From Lysobacteraceae bacterium (GTDB lineage: Bacteria > Pseudomonadota > Gammaproteobacteria > Xanthomonadales > Wenzhouxiangellaceae): a DNA stretch of 5,726 nucleotides. Of the stretch, positions 5,534-5,726 are shown piece by piece. The stretch covers positions 1-5,726 of the forward strand of contig JAIVHD010000284.1 in assembly GCA_020201235.1 (NCBI GenBank), given 5' to 3'. The position numbers were made by a program, and so were the translations under genes. Under the pieces are notes generated by a model. That model had not been told where the DNA came from, made no database searches, and was given only the letters and a program-made list of their open reading frames with translations. Every line of letters starts with the position of its first letter. Position 1 is the stretch's first letter.

Positions 5534-5726
5534 AGCAGGCCTGGGCACCGCTGCTGACACTGGTGCTGCTTGCCGCACTGGCCGTCTTGCTGATCGTCCG
5601 GTTGCAGATCGACCATCGCGTCGACGCGTTTCTGCCGCCACCGGCCGACACGCATCAGGCCATGGTCATGGATCAGATCGGGTCCGGCGCCGGCGCCCGC
5701 CTGATCTTCGCCGCGATCTCCGGAGA
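5530..5726 (+). CDS. MMPL/RND-type exporter, N-terminal part only
   Basis: This partial gene runs off the right edge after 65 codons. The ATG at 5530 overlaps the preceding stop (ATGA), so translation is probably coupled. Seen: a short basic n-region (MKQ), a first membrane helix at about residues 5-23 (APLLTLVLLAALAVLLIV), then a periplasm-like segment with DHRVDAFLPPP and SGAGARLIFAAISG. This is the usual opening of MMPL-family predicted exporters (COG4258-like) found after the LolA-like gene in aryl-polyene clusters. Full-length relatives are typically 750-800 residues. Expected role: inner-membrane export of the polyene lipid, handing it to the LolA-like carrier. The call rests on the short N-terminus plus position, so it is moderately sure. 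Confidence 0.7.
   Translation, partial: MKQAWAPLLTLVLLAALAVLLIVRLQIDHRVDAFLPPPADTHQAMVMDQIGSGAGARLIFAAISG

Noticed and set aside
4964..5641. Minus-strand 225-codon open frame opposite the LolA-like region
   Set aside because: It overlaps the LolA-like gene and the exporter start, both supported by homology and ATGA overlap; its composition is that of a GC-rich shadow frame.

Overview
The window looks like part of an aryl-polyene (xanthomonadin/flexirubin-like) pigment gene cluster from a GC-rich Gram-negative bacterium. GC is roughly 60-65% by eye. The outer-membrane-lipid style genes and gene order suggest a gammaproteobacterium of the Xanthomonadales/Chromatiales type, but the taxon is inferred and no marker gene is present.

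Layout: a flavin-dependent halogenase-like oxidoreductase lies on the minus strand at the left (95-1435). A 200-bp divergent intergenic region (1436-1635) holds a self-complementary TATTATAATA, which reads as a TATAAT box on both strands. To its right is a tightly packed plus-strand operon: acyl carrier protein (1636-1905), polytopic COG4648-like membrane protein (1912-2547), AMP-forming acyl/aryl ligase (2555-3883), small hotdog dehydratase (3908-4207), LpxL-like acyltransferase (from 4208), LolA-like periplasmic carrier (ending 5533) and the first 65 codons of a membrane protein resembling an MMPL/RND exporter (5530 to the edge). Gaps between genes run from 4-bp overlaps to 24 bp, so one transcript with translational coupling is likely.

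Inferred joint role: the ligase activates an aromatic acid starter onto the carrier protein. The dehydratase, with ketosynthases and a ketoreductase outside the window, builds the conjugated polyene. The halogenase-like enzyme may halogenate or oxidise the aryl head. The acyltransferase attaches the product to a lipid-type acceptor, and the LolA-like protein and exporter move it to the outer membrane.

Two places stand out. First, the acyltransferase has apparently lost about 50-60 C-terminal codons: its hallmark C-terminus (PYNWFNFYDFWNPD then stop) survives in another frame at 4951-4995, and the remaining frame runs straight into the LolA-like gene, giving a 441-residue fused ORF. Second, the ligase-dehydratase junction carries a 14-bp unit repeated three times. 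Each unit contains a GTGA stop/start overlap, forming two 5-codon minicistrons in relay between the genes.
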